64,000 bases of DNA, from contig NZ_CP019966.1 in NCBI RefSeq assembly GCF_003031265.1, positions 3,286,001-3,350,000 on the forward strand. The letters are read 5' to 3'. The stretch comes from Rhodopseudomonas palustris. GTDB lineage: Bacteria; Pseudomonadota; Alphaproteobacteria; Rhizobiales; Xanthobacteraceae. Shown here in pieces: positions 37,792-46,609 of this stretch. The translations under genes were made by a program, and so were the position numbers. Positions within the stretch are counted from its first letter, which is position 1, and each line of letters opens with the position of its first letter. Under the pieces are notes generated by a model that was not told where the DNA came from, made no database searches, and was given only the letters and a program-made list of their open reading frames with translations.

Positions 37792-40112
37792 GCTCTTCAT
37801 CAAATCCAGGCCCGCCCGATGCAGCCGTGACAGATCCGAGCGGGCGGCTCGCGCTTGACCTTACCGAGTGCGACCGCGAACCGATTCATATTCCCGGCGC
37901 GATCCAACCCCACGGCTACCTGTTCGCCTTAGTCGATGCCGATCTGCGGATCGTATCCGTCAGCGCCAACGTGGAGGATCTGCTCGGGCAGTCGCCTGCT
38001 GCGCTGCTCGACGTGTCGATCGCCAACCACATCACCGCTGCCAGCTTCGCGCGGCTGACGCACGTTCTCTACGGCGGCGATACGGCGGCCATGAACCCGA
38101 TCCGGGTGGACGTCGCGACGTCTGAAGGAGAACGCGCGTTCAACGGCATTCTGCACCGGCACGACTCTCTGGTCATTCTCGAACTCGAGCCGCGCGACGA
38201 GTCGCGCTACACGAACGAGTTCTTTCGCAGTGTCCGCGTTGCGATCCGTCGTCTGCAGACCGCGGCCGATTTGCCGGCCGCCTGCCGGATTGCAGCCAGC
38301 GAAGTCCGCCGCATCACCGGATTCGACCGGATCAAGGTATACCGGTTCGCGGCCGACTGGAGCGGTCAGGTGATCGCCGAAGACCGTGACACCGGAATTC
38401 CGTCGCTGATGGACTTTCACTTTCCGTCGTCCGACATCCCCGCGCAATCGCGCGCGCTGTACACGATCAATCCCGTCCGCATCATCCCGAACATCGGGTA
38501 TCGCCCCTCGCCGCTGGTGCCTGACGTCAACCCGCGGGTCGGCGGCCCGATCGATCTCAGCTTCTCGGTGCTGCGCAGCGTATCACCGACCCATCTCGAG
38601 TACATGGTCAACATGGGCATGCACGCCGCGATGTCGATCTCGATCGTGCGCGACGGCCGGCTCTGGGGCATGATCTCCTGCCACAATCTGACGCCGCGCT
38701 TTGTCTCCTACGAAGTCCGGCAGGCCTGCGAACTGATCGCCCAGGTGCTGACTTGGCAGATCGGCGTGCTCGAGGAAGCCGAAATCGTCCGCCACAGCGT
38801 GCGGATGCGCGCCATCCAGAACAGGCTGCTGCACGAGCTCGGCGACGAGCAAGGCCTCACCGCCGGCCTCAGCCGCGTCAGCGACGAAATGCTCACCTTG
38901 ATGGGCGCATCCGGATTTGCGCTGAGCAGCTTCGACGGTGTCACCGCCTTCGGACGAACCCCATCCGCCGACGAGATCCAGGCTCTGGCGTCATGGCTGT
39001 CGCACCGCGAGTCGCGCGGCATCTTTCAAACCCAGCAGCTCTCGGCGAGCTTTCCCGAGGCCGAGGTGTATTCGGACATCGCCAGCGGCCTGCTCGCCGT
39101 GCCCCTGGGGCGGGCCTCGACGACGCTGATGCTGTGGTTCCGGCCTGAAGTGGCACAGACCGTGACCTGGGGTGGCGATCCGCACAAGCCGGTGCAGATC
39201 GGCCCGCGGGGCAAGCGCCTACAGACCCGCGCGTCGTTCGAGGCTTGGCGCGAGGAAGTCCGCGACCGATCGCGCCCTTGGCGTAGCCATGAGATCGTCG
39301 CGGCGGAAGAGATCCGCGATCTCGTGGTCGACGTTATTCTCGGCCGCGCCGAAGAACTGGAGAATGCCAACCGCGAACTATCCCGCAGTAATGACGAGCT
39401 GGAATCGTTCGCCTATGTCGCGGCCCACGACCTCAAGGAGCCGCTGCGCCACATCGAAGCATTCGCTGGCCTGTTGAGCGATCTATTACTCCCTGAAGCG
39501 CGGAGCCGCCTCAGCGTGATGGTGAATGGGATCGAGGCGTCGTCGCGCCGGTTGCGCGCGCTGATCAACGATCTGGCCGAATACTCCAGGATCGGCCGGC
39601 AGGCCCGGCCGCTGCAACCGGTCGACCTCAACCAGATTTTGGCCGAGGTGTTGTCCGATCTGAAGCCGATGCTGCAGGATGCACGTGCCGAAGTCGTCTC
39701 GGATCCGCTTCCCACGGTGCTGTGCGACGGCAGCCAGATCCGGCAATTGCTGCAGAACCTGATCAGCAATGCGGTGAAGTATCGCGATGCCGAGCGGCTG
39801 CCTCGCGTGACCATCGCAGCGACGATCGATAGCCCGCTGCCGGCGCCTGCCGGCGCGAACATACGGAGAGCACGCATCACGATCGCCGACAACGGAATTG
39901 GGTTCGATGAGCAATACCGCGAGCAGATCTTCGAGCCGTTTCAGCGCCTCCACGGTCCGGACGAATATCAAGGCACCGGAATTGGCCTGGCGATCTGCCG
40001 CAAGATCGTCCATCGGCACGGCGGCACGATTTCGGCAAAGAGCCACGTCGGACAGGGATCGGTGTTCACCTTCACGCTGCCGTTGTGCGAGCAGGACACG
40101 ACGGAGAGCTGA
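37788..40112 (+). CDS. bphP3: Bacteriophytochrome histidine kinase (RpBphP3-like, atypical)
   Basis: 774 residues with the same PAS-GAF-PHY-HisKA-HATPase order: Cys28 in ECDREPIHIPGAIQPHG, FPSSDIPAQSRALYTINPVR, His547 in AHDLKEPLRHIEAF, and GTGIGLAICRKIVHRHGG. The PHY tongue reads TRASF instead of PRxSF. From published work as I recall, its R. palustris counterpart converts red-absorbing state to a near-red one and acts with the upstream classical phytochrome to control LH4 synthesis. ATGA start/stop overlap with bphP2 gives coupled translation. Confidence 0.95.
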   Translation: MSSSSNPGPPDAAVTDPSGRLALDLTECDREPIHIPGAIQPHGYLFALVDADLRIVSVSANVEDLLGQSPAALLDVSIANHITAASFARLTHVLYGGDTAAMNPIRVDVATSEGERAFNGILHRHDSLVILELEPRDESRYTNEFFRSVRVAIRRLQTAADLPAACRIAASEVRRITGFDRIKVYRFAADWSGQVIAEDRDTGIPSLMDFHFPSSDIPAQSRALYTINPVRIIPNIGYRPSPLVPDVNPRVGGPIDLSFSVLRSVSPTHLEYMVNMGMHAAMSISIVRDGRLWGMISCHNLTPRFVSYEVRQACELIAQVLTWQIGVLEEAEIVRHSVRMRAIQNRLLHELGDEQGLTAGLSRVSDEMLTLMGASGFALSSFDGVTAFGRTPSADEIQALASWLSHRESRGIFQTQQLSASFPEAEVYSDIASGLLAVPLGRASTTLMLWFRPEVAQTVTWGGDPHKPVQIGPRGKRLQTRASFEAWREEVRDRSRPWRSHEIVAAEEIRDLVVDVILGRAEELENANRELSRSNDELESFAYVAAHDLKEPLRHIEAFAGLLSDLLLPEARSRLSVMVNGIEASSRRLRALINDLAEYSRIGRQARPLQPVDLNQILAEVLSDLKPMLQDARAEVVSDPLPTVLCDGSQIRQLLQNLISNAVKYRDAERLPRVTIAATIDSPLPAPAGANIRRARITIADNGIGFDEQYREQIFEPFQRLHGPDEYQGTGIGLAICRKIVHRHGGTISAKSHVGQGSVFTFTLPLCEQDTTES

Positions 40113-40113
40113 A

Positions 40114-40578
40114 ATGACCCGCGAGCGCACGCTTCCGACGGTGCTGGTGGCGGAAGACCACGACTACGACAAGCTGATCCTGACCGAAGTCTTCGCGCGG
40201 GCCTCGATTGCCGCCGATCTCCGCTTCGTCAGCGATGGCGAGCAGACACTGGATTACATCTATGGCCGCAACCGGTTCGCCGGCCGTGCGGACGCACCCA
40301 CCCCTGCGCTCGTGCTGCTCGACCTCAACATGCCGCGGCTCGACGGCCGGAAAGTCGTGCGGCTGTTGCGGCAGGACGAGACGGTACGGCATCTGGTGGT
40401 GATTGCACTGTCGACCTCGGAAAGTGCCAAGCACATCACCGAAGCCTATTCGATCGGCTTCAACGCCTATTTGGTCAAGCCGGCCAATATCGCCGACTAC
40501 GTCGAGGCGATCCGCTCGCTCTGGCACTTCTGGATGAACACGGCCTCGCTTCCGACCACGGAGGCTTATCGGCCGTGA
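40114..40578 (+). CDS. Single-domain response regulator of the phytochromes
   Basis: 154 residues, a stand-alone Rcp1-type receiver: VLVAEDHDYDKLILTEVF, phospho-Asp70 in LVLLDLNMPRLDG, STSESAKHITEAYSIGFNAYLVKPAN. It has no output domain, so it acts by protein contact or as a phosphate carrier. It starts two bases after the bphP3 stop and overlaps the next gene by four bases. Rcp-type regulators are the common partners of bacteriophytochromes. Confidence 0.95.
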   Translation: MTRERTLPTVLVAEDHDYDKLILTEVFARASIAADLRFVSDGEQTLDYIYGRNRFAGRADAPTPALVLLDLNMPRLDGRKVVRLLRQDETVRHLVVIALSTSESAKHITEAYSIGFNAYLVKPANIADYVEAIRSLWHFWMNTASLPTTEAYRP

Positions 40579-41711
40579 GCGCGATCGCGTCCCGAATCCT
40601 GCTCGTCGACGATGCGGAGGTCGAATACCTGACGATGCAGCGGATGCTGCAGAAGATCCCCGGGTTTCGGGCAACGCTCGACTGGGTATCGCGGTTCGAC
40701 GAGGCGGCGGCCGCGATCGATCGCAAAGAGCACGACCTCTATCTCGTCGACTTTCGCCTCGGTCCGCGCAGCGGGCTCGATCTGATCCGCGACGCGCGCG
40801 ATCGCGGCAACATCAAGCCGATCATCGTGCTGACCGGCCACGGCGACCCGATGGTCGATCAGGCGGCAACCGAGGTCGGCGCCAATGATTACCTCGTCAA
40901 GGGCGAGTTCGATGCCATCGTGCTCGAACGGGCGATGCGCTACGCGACCCGCCAAGCAAGGACGCTGGCGACCCTCGACCGCCGGTTGGTGGAATGCCGC
41001 ACCACGGCGCGGAAGCTGGTCGTGCAGAGCGAACGCCGCGCCGCGGCCGAAGCCGACGTGCTCAAGGTGCTGCGGCAGACCATGATCGACCAGGAAACCG
41101 AGCGCAAACGCATCGCACGCGAACTGCACGACAATCTCGGGCAGATGGTCACCCTCGTTCAATTCGGCCTGGATGCGCTCGCGCGCGGCACGCCCACGGC
41201 GGCCAGCCTCGCCGAAAAGGTCGCGTCGCTGAAGCACATCGTCAACGATCTCAGCACCAGCCTGCACAGGGTGGCATGGGAAGTACGGCCGACCGCGCTC
41301 GACACGCTCGGGCTCGAAGACGCCGTGTCCCAACTGGTCGCAAGCTGGGAGCCGCATTGCAGCCTGGTGTTCGATCTGCATCTCGGTCTCGGCGAACGAC
41401 GGCTACCGGCCGATATCGAAAGCGCGCTGTACAGAATCGTGCAGGAAGGCATCACCAATGTGGTCCGCCACGCCCATGCGACCCGGGTCGGCGTGATCCT
41501 CGAATTCCGCGGCAGCGACGTGATCTGCATCATCGAGGACGACGGCTGCGGCATCCCTCCTGAACAGGCCGACGAGCATTCGTCCCGCCGGCTCGGACTT
41601 GTCGGCATGCGGGAGCGACTTGCCTTGGTCGACGGCACCGTCGAACTGGAAACCGAAACCGGACACGGCACCGCGCTGTTTGTTCGCGTACCTCTCGGCG
41701 CGCCGAGCTGA
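40575..41711 (+). CDS. Hybrid with N-terminal receiver and HisKA_3 histidine kinase
   Basis: 378 residues: receiver (ILLVDDAEVEYLTMQRML, Asp59 in YLVDFRLGPRSGLDLI), then a NarX/DegS-type dimerisation helix with His185 in ERKRIARELHDNLGQMV and an ATPase domain (YRIVQEGITNVVRHAHA, GLVGMRERLALVDG). The kinase follows the receiver, the reverse of usual hybrids, so receiver phosphorylation probably controls kinase activity. HisKA_3 kinases usually talk to NarL/LuxR regulators, such as the one at 34590. GTG start overlapping the preceding stop. Confidence 0.93.
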   Translation: MSAIASRILLVDDAEVEYLTMQRMLQKIPGFRATLDWVSRFDEAAAAIDRKEHDLYLVDFRLGPRSGLDLIRDARDRGNIKPIIVLTGHGDPMVDQAATEVGANDYLVKGEFDAIVLERAMRYATRQARTLATLDRRLVECRTTARKLVVQSERRAAAEADVLKVLRQTMIDQETERKRIARELHDNLGQMVTLVQFGLDALARGTPTAASLAEKVASLKHIVNDLSTSLHRVAWEVRPTALDTLGLEDAVSQLVASWEPHCSLVFDLHLGLGERRLPADIESALYRIVQEGITNVVRHAHATRVGVILEFRGSDVICIIEDDGCGIPPEQADEHSSRRLGLVGMRERLALVDGTVELETETGHGTALFVRVPLGAPS

Positions 41712-41721
41712 TCGGGCTGCC

Positions 41722-42117
41722 TCAGCCGCCCATCCGCATGATCTGCTCCATCGGCATCATGTTGTGATTGAGGTGGCCCATGATCCAGATCGAGCCACCG
41801 ACCACCAGAAGCACGATCAGGCCGCCGAACGCGAGCGCCAGCACGTTGTTGGTGTTATCGGGACCGGTGGTGATGTGCAGGAAGAACACGAGCTGCACGC
41901 CCATCTGAGCGATCGCCAGCACCGCGATCGCCACCGGAATGCTCGGCTGCCACACCAGATCCGTGCCGGCGATGAAGAACGACGTCGCGGTGAGCAGAAC
42001 CGACAGACCGAGCCCGACGCCATAGCCGAGCAGTCGCGGGCCGATGCGGACTTCCTCTTCATCGCCGGGCGCGACGTCATAGAGCTCGCCGCCGTGGCCG
42101 CTTCGCTGCTCGCTCAT
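41722..42117 (-). CDS. cyoD: Cytochrome o ubiquinol oxidase subunit IV
   Basis: 131 residues with three helices and the family segment SIPVAIAVLAIAQMGVQLVFFLHI, ending in a His/Met-rich tail (HLNHNMMPMEQIM). It stabilises the bo3-type quinol oxidase. The ATG at 42117 overlaps the cyoC stop by four bases; the longer upstream frame is meaningless. Confidence 0.94.
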   Translation of the reverse strand: MSEQRSGHGGELYDVAPGDEEEVRIGPRLLGYGVGLGLSVLLTATSFFIAGTDLVWQPSIPVAIAVLAIAQMGVQLVFFLHITTGPDNTNNVLALAFGGLIVLLVVGGSIWIMGHLNHNMMPMEQIMRMGG

Positions 42118-42764
42118 GTGCCGCTCCCCAACAGATAGACCATCGAAAAGATCGCCACCCAGATGATGTCGAGCGCGTGCCAGAACAGCGCGAAACACAA
42201 TAGGCGCCGGCAGATGTCGGCCCGGAAGCCCTTGGCGAACACTTGAGCCATCATCGTCAGCAGCCACAGCACACCCGCGGTAACGTGCAGGCCGTGGCAG
42301 CCGACCAGCGTGAAGAAGGCCGAGAGAAACGCACTGCGGGTCGGGCCGGCCCCCTGCTCCACCAGGTCGGCAAACTCGCGCAGCTCCAGTCCGAGAAACG
42401 CCGCGCCGAGCATGCCGGTCGCCGCCATCGCGACCTGAAACCAGCGCTGGCTGCCGACCGCAGCGGCGAGGCTCGCCATGCCGCAGGTGAAGCTCGAGAG
42501 CAGCAGGCAAGCCGTCTCGATTGCGACGTTGCGGAGATCAAACAGCTGCGCACCGGCTGGCCCGCCGGCGGTGGCGCCCGACAGCACCGCGTAGCTCGCA
42601 AAGAAGCACGAGAACATCACGATGTCGGACAACAGGAAGATCCAGAAGCCGTAGCCGGCCACGATCCGCTTCGAGGCCGGCCCGGCGTGGCTGGCGCCGA
42701 CCGACTGCAGCCCGCCCAGATGGTGCGGGTCTGCCTGACCGTGCGACAGCGCAACCTCGGTCAT
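42114..42764 (-). CDS. cyoC: Cytochrome o ubiquinol oxidase subunit III
   Basis: 216 residues with five helices: [42 protein letters not shown] and the closing [18 protein letters not shown]. It belongs to the heme-copper oxidase subunit III family, CyoC branch. It overlaps cyoB and cyoD by four bases each, giving strict operon coupling. Confidence 0.95.
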   Translation of the reverse strand: MTEVALSHGQADPHHLGGLQSVGASHAGPASKRIVAGYGFWIFLLSDIVMFSCFFASYAVLSGATAGGPAGAQLFDLRNVAIETACLLLSSFTCGMASLAAAVGSQRWFQVAMAATGMLGAAFLGLELREFADLVEQGAGPTRSAFLSAFFTLVGCHGLHVTAGVLWLLTMMAQVFAKGFRADICRRLLCFALFWHALDIIWVAIFSMVYLLGSGT

Positions 42765-44761
42765 GACGCGGCCACGGCGCTCAGCGCCGCCTTGCGCTCC
42801 GCGATATTGGCGCGGTCGATCCGTTCGACCTCGGCGGCGGGAACGACGTATTCGTCGTGGTCACGCCAGGCGAACACCACGAAGGTGGCAAACGCGCCGA
42901 TGCCGCCGAGCACCACCATCCACCAGATGTGCCACACCATCGCAAAGCCCATCACCGTGGCGAAGAACGCGCATACGATGCCGGTCGGCGAATTGCACGG
43001 CATCTCGATGTCGCGATAGTCCTGCGTGCGGGTTTCGAGACCGTGCTGCTGCGCCTTCTGCTTCGCGGCCCAATACGCATCCTCGCCCGTAACATCAGGG
43101 GCGACCGCGAAATTGAACACCGGCGGCGGTGACGCGGTGGCCCATTCCAACGAACGGCCATCCCACGGATCACCGGTGCGATCGCGCAACTCGTCGCGGT
43201 GGCGGATGCTGACGACGAACTGCACGATCTGCAGCATCACGCCGATGCTGATGATCCCGGTGCCGATCGCCGCCACGATCATCCAAGGATGCCAGGCGGC
43301 GACGTCGTAGTGCTGCAGCCGGCGCGTCATGCCGAGCAGGCCGGCGACATACAGCGGCATGAAGGTGACGTAGAAGCCGATCAGCGTGAACCAGAACGCG
43401 GCCTTGCCGAGCCCCTCGTGCAGGCGGAAGCCGAACGCCTTGGGAAACCAGTAGGTGTAGCCGGCGAACGCGCCGAACAGCACGCCGCCGATGATGACGT
43501 TGTGGAAATGCGCCACCAGAAACATGCTGTTGTGGAGCTGGAAGTCGGCCGGCGGCACCGCAACCAGAACGCCGGTGAGCCCTCCGATAATGAACGTCAC
43601 CATGAAGCCAACCGCCCACAGCATCGGCGTCTCGAACCGGATCCGGCCGCCATACATCGTGAACAGCCAGTTGTAGATCTTCACCCCGGTCGGCACCGCG
43701 ATAATCATGCTGGCGATGCCGAACACCGCGTTGACGGTGGCCCCCGCCCCCATGGTGAAGAAGTGGTGCAGCCACACCATGAACGAGATGATGCAGATCG
43801 CCATCGTCGCCAGCACCATCGAGCGATAGCCGAACAGCGGCTTGCCTGAGAACGTCGACACCACTTCGGAGAACACGCCGAACGCCGGCAGCACCAGGAT
43901 GTAAACTTCCGGATGACCCCAGGCCCAGATCAGGTTCATGAACATCATCATGTTGCCGCCGGCCTCGTTGGTGAAGAAGTGGAAGCCGAGGTAGCGGTCG
44001 AGCAGCAGCATCGCCAAGGTGGCGGTCAGGATCGGGAACGCCGCGACGATCAGCAAGTTCGAGGCCAGCGTCGTCCAGCAGAACATCGGCATCCGCAAGT
44101 AGGTCATGCCGCGGGTCCGCAGCTTGAGCACGGTGGTGACGAGGTTGATCCCGGCCACCAGCGTGCCGATGCCGGAGATCTGCAGTGCCCAGGCGTAATA
44201 GTCGACGCCGACGCCCGGTGAGTAGCTCAGCTCGGAGAGCGGCGGAAACGGCAGCCAGCCGGTGCGAGCGAATTCGCCGATCACCAGCGACAGGTTGACC
44301 AGCAGCGCGCCGCTCGCGGTCAACCAGAACCCGACCGAGTTCAAAGTCGGAAACGCCACGTCACGGACGCCGAGCTGCAGCGGCACCACCAGGTTCATCA
44401 GCCCGATCACGAACGGCATGGCGACGAAGAAGATCATGATCGTGCCGTGTGCCGAGAAGATCTGGTTGTAGTGCTCGGGCGGCAGATATCCCGGCGACTG
44501 ATAGGCGACCGCTTGCTGGGTTCGCATCATGATCGCATCGGTGCCGCCGCGCAGCAGCATCACCATCGCCAGCAGCACGTACATCACACCGATCCGCTTG
44601 TGATCGACGCTGGTGATCCACTCATGCCAAAGATACGGGAAGTAGCCCTTGATCCCCGCCCACAGCAGCGTGGCAAGGATCGCCGCCATCACGATCGCCG
44701 CAGCGATCAGCGGGATTGGCTGATCAATCGGAATGGCCGACCAGTCGAGCTTGCCGAGCAT
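42761..44761 (-). CDS. cyoB: Cytochrome o ubiquinol oxidase subunit I
   Basis: About 666 residues, the catalytic subunit with heme b, heme o3 and CuB. Visible ligands: [15 protein letters not shown] (CuB His and cross-linked Tyr), the [11 protein letters not shown] double His, and [13 protein letters not shown] (heme His pair). It reduces oxygen and pumps protons, taking electrons from quinol. ATG at 44761 ([15 protein letters not shown]) is chosen over a TTG at 44779. It overlaps cyoA by about 55 bases, which is unusual. Confidence 0.97.
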   Translation of the reverse strand: MLGKLDWSAIPIDQPIPLIAAAIVMAAILATLLWAGIKGYFPYLWHEWITSVDHKRIGVMYVLLAMVMLLRGGTDAIMMRTQQAVAYQSPGYLPPEHYNQIFSAHGTIMIFFVAMPFVIGLMNLVVPLQLGVRDVAFPTLNSVGFWLTASGALLVNLSLVIGEFARTGWLPFPPLSELSYSPGVGVDYYAWALQISGIGTLVAGINLVTTVLKLRTRGMTYLRMPMFCWTTLASNLLIVAAFPILTATLAMLLLDRYLGFHFFTNEAGGNMMMFMNLIWAWGHPEVYILVLPAFGVFSEVVSTFSGKPLFGYRSMVLATMAICIISFMVWLHHFFTMGAGATVNAVFGIASMIIAVPTGVKIYNWLFTMYGGRIRFETPMLWAVGFMVTFIIGGLTGVLVAVPPADFQLHNSMFLVAHFHNVIIGGVLFGAFAGYTYWFPKAFGFRLHEGLGKAAFWFTLIGFYVTFMPLYVAGLLGMTRRLQHYDVAAWHPWMIVAAIGTGIISIGVMLQIVQFVVSIRHRDELRDRTGDPWDGRSLEWATASPPPVFNFAVAPDVTGEDAYWAAKQKAQQHGLETRTQDYRDIEMPCNSPTGIVCAFFATVMGFAMVWHIWWMVVLGGIGAFATFVVFAWRDHDEYVVPAAEVERIDRANIAERKAALSAVAAS

Positions 44762-45600
44762 ATCGCGTTGGCTCCCCAATTCGCTTCGATGTGGGACGGC
44801 GCGCCTTGTTCGGTCGGCCGCGGTCCCGACTGTGGCGGGATTTGCTGGGTGCTGATCGCGTGAAATAGCAACGGATCAGCCAGCCGATAGGTCGGCGTTC
44901 CGCTCTCCGGTGCTTGTTTCATCAGGTCCTTATAGCTGTCAGCGTTGAGCTCGCGGCCGCTCTTCGCAGTCTCGGCAACCCAGTCGGGAAACGCCACGGT
45001 CGAGACCACGTGCACCGGAAATGTCATGTCGGGAAAGCCGTCGCCACTGAAATGCGACGACAATCCGCGCAGATCGCCCTCGGCATCGGCGCGCAGGTTG
45101 AGCCGCGTCACCATGCCGTTCATGGTGTAGATCATGCTGCCGAGCTGCGGGATGAAGAACGCGTTCATCACGCTCGCCGACGTCAGCTCGAACTGCAGTG
45201 ACACGCCGACCGGCACGGTCAGTGTGTTGACCGTCGCGATGCGTTGATCCGGGTAAATGAACAGCCACTTCCAGTCCATCGACACCACCTGGATGCGGAC
45301 CGGGCTTCCGGTGCCTTCGACCGGCGCGGCAGGATCGAGCTGATGCGATCCGATCCAGGTGACGCCGCCGAGCAGGATGACGGTGAGCGTCGGAATCGAC
45401 CACACCACCAGTTCGATCCGGCCCGAATAGGTGAACTCCGGCCGATGTCTGGCGCGCGGATTGGAAGCGCGGAACCAAAATGCGAACGCCAGGATCGCGA
45501 CGATTGTCGGCACCACGATCGCCAACATGATCACAACCGAGTCGATCAGGATGGTCGAGTTCCCGTACGCGACTGGACCTTGCGGGTCGAGGATGTTCAT
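44707..45600 (-). CDS. cyoA: Cytochrome o ubiquinol oxidase subunit II, without lipoprotein signal
   Basis: 297 residues with two helices ([36 protein letters not shown]) and a cupredoxin domain ([41 protein letters not shown]). CuA cysteines are absent ([16 protein letters not shown]), as in quinol oxidases. The protein begins [14 protein letters not shown], so the usual signal peptide and lipobox Cys before DPxG are missing, and an in-frame stop six codons upstream rules out an extension. It diverges from the amidotransferase operon. The odd C-terminal tail overlaps cyoB. Confidence 0.93.
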   Translation of the reverse strand: MNILDPQGPVAYGNSTILIDSVVIMLAIVVPTIVAILAFAFWFRASNPRARHRPEFTYSGRIELVVWSIPTLTVILLGGVTWIGSHQLDPAAPVEGTGSPVRIQVVSMDWKWLFIYPDQRIATVNTLTVPVGVSLQFELTSASVMNAFFIPQLGSMIYTMNGMVTRLNLRADAEGDLRGLSSHFSGDGFPDMTFPVHVVSTVAFPDWVAETAKSGRELNADSYKDLMKQAPESGTPTYRLADPLLFHAISTQQIPPQSGPRPTEQGAPSHIEANWGANAICSASSTGRPFRLISQSR

Positions 45601-45758
45601 GCGCGCGGCGATGCTTCAATGGACGGGATCGTGCCCGCTAACCCGGATCCTTCACCGCAGTTCCTATCCCTTGCCGCGCGCCCTGCGGAACTGGTCTCTC
45701 GCGCTCGGGTTGACCCGCGATGTGCGCCGCTGCGCCAAATGAAATTCGAGGTGAATCG

Positions 45759-46580
45759 ATGTGCCGCTGGCTGGCATACCGCGGAGAAGAAACGTCATTC
45801 GACAGCTACGTCACCGAACCGGTCCACTCCCTGATCAATCAGAGCCTCCGCGCCCGGGAATCCGCCGGCAGCACCAACGGAGACGGCTTCGGGCTCGGCT
45901 GGTACGGCATTCATCCCGAGCCGGGGCTTTATCGCGAGACCCGGCCGGCGTGGTCGGACGAGAACCTGCGTTACCTCTGCCGACACCTGCAGTCGCATAT
46001 GTTCTTCGCCCACGTTCGCGCGGCGACTGGAACGGCGGTGACGCGGCAGAACTGCCACCCGTTCGCGTGCGGACGGTGGATGTTCATGCACAACGGCTTC
46101 ATCGGCAGCTGGAGCCGATTGCGGCGCAAGGTCGAGGCGATGATCCCGGATCATCTGTATCCGTCGCGGCTCGGCACCACCGATTCCGAAGCGGTGTTTC
46201 TGGCAATGATGGGCGAAGGCCTGGAGCACGATCCGATCGGCGCAACCCAGCGTGTGATGCGCGCGCTGAGCGCATTGGTCGACGAAGACGGCTTGCGCGA
46301 ACGGATGCGGTTTACGTCGGCGCTGGCGAACGGACACGACCTCTACGCCTTCCGCTTCGCGCATAACGACACGGCCAACACCCTATATTATCGCGATGAC
46401 GGCCCGCTGGTCGTGGCGTCGGAGCCGTTCGACACCGAACAGCATTGGTCCGAAGTCCCTGCTAATCACGTGCTGATTTCGCGCCCCTCGCGGCCGGTCG
46501 AAATTCGTCCCTTCATGCCAACGGCGGCGCATCTGCCGCAGGAACCCACGGTTGCCCAGAATGTTGTCGAGCGAGCTTAA
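45759..46580 (+). CDS. Class II glutamine amidotransferase (YafJ/EgtC-like)
   Basis: 273 residues with the N-terminal nucleophile Cys2 (MCRWLAYRG), DGFGLGWYG, AHVRAATGTAV, NCHPFACGRWMFMHNGFI and SRLGTTDSEAVF. It splits glutamine and provides ammonia or cleaves a gamma-glutamyl amide. It has no fused synthetase, so its ammonia acceptor must be elsewhere. It is 29 bases upstream of the asparagine-synthase-like gene, in the same operon. ATG at 45759 with GAGGTGA just before it; the frame is open to 45720 but that lacks the needed Cys2. Confidence 0.93.
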   Translation: MCRWLAYRGEETSFDSYVTEPVHSLINQSLRARESAGSTNGDGFGLGWYGIHPEPGLYRETRPAWSDENLRYLCRHLQSHMFFAHVRAATGTAVTRQNCHPFACGRWMFMHNGFIGSWSRLRRKVEAMIPDHLYPSRLGTTDSEAVFLAMMGEGLEHDPIGATQRVMRALSALVDEDGLRERMRFTSALANGHDLYAFRFAHNDTANTLYYRDDGPLVVASEPFDTEQHWSEVPANHVLISRPSRPVEIRPFMPTAAHLPQEPTVAQNVVERA

Positions 46581-46609
46581 AATATCGGCAACGGAGGCCC
46601 CGGAGAAAG

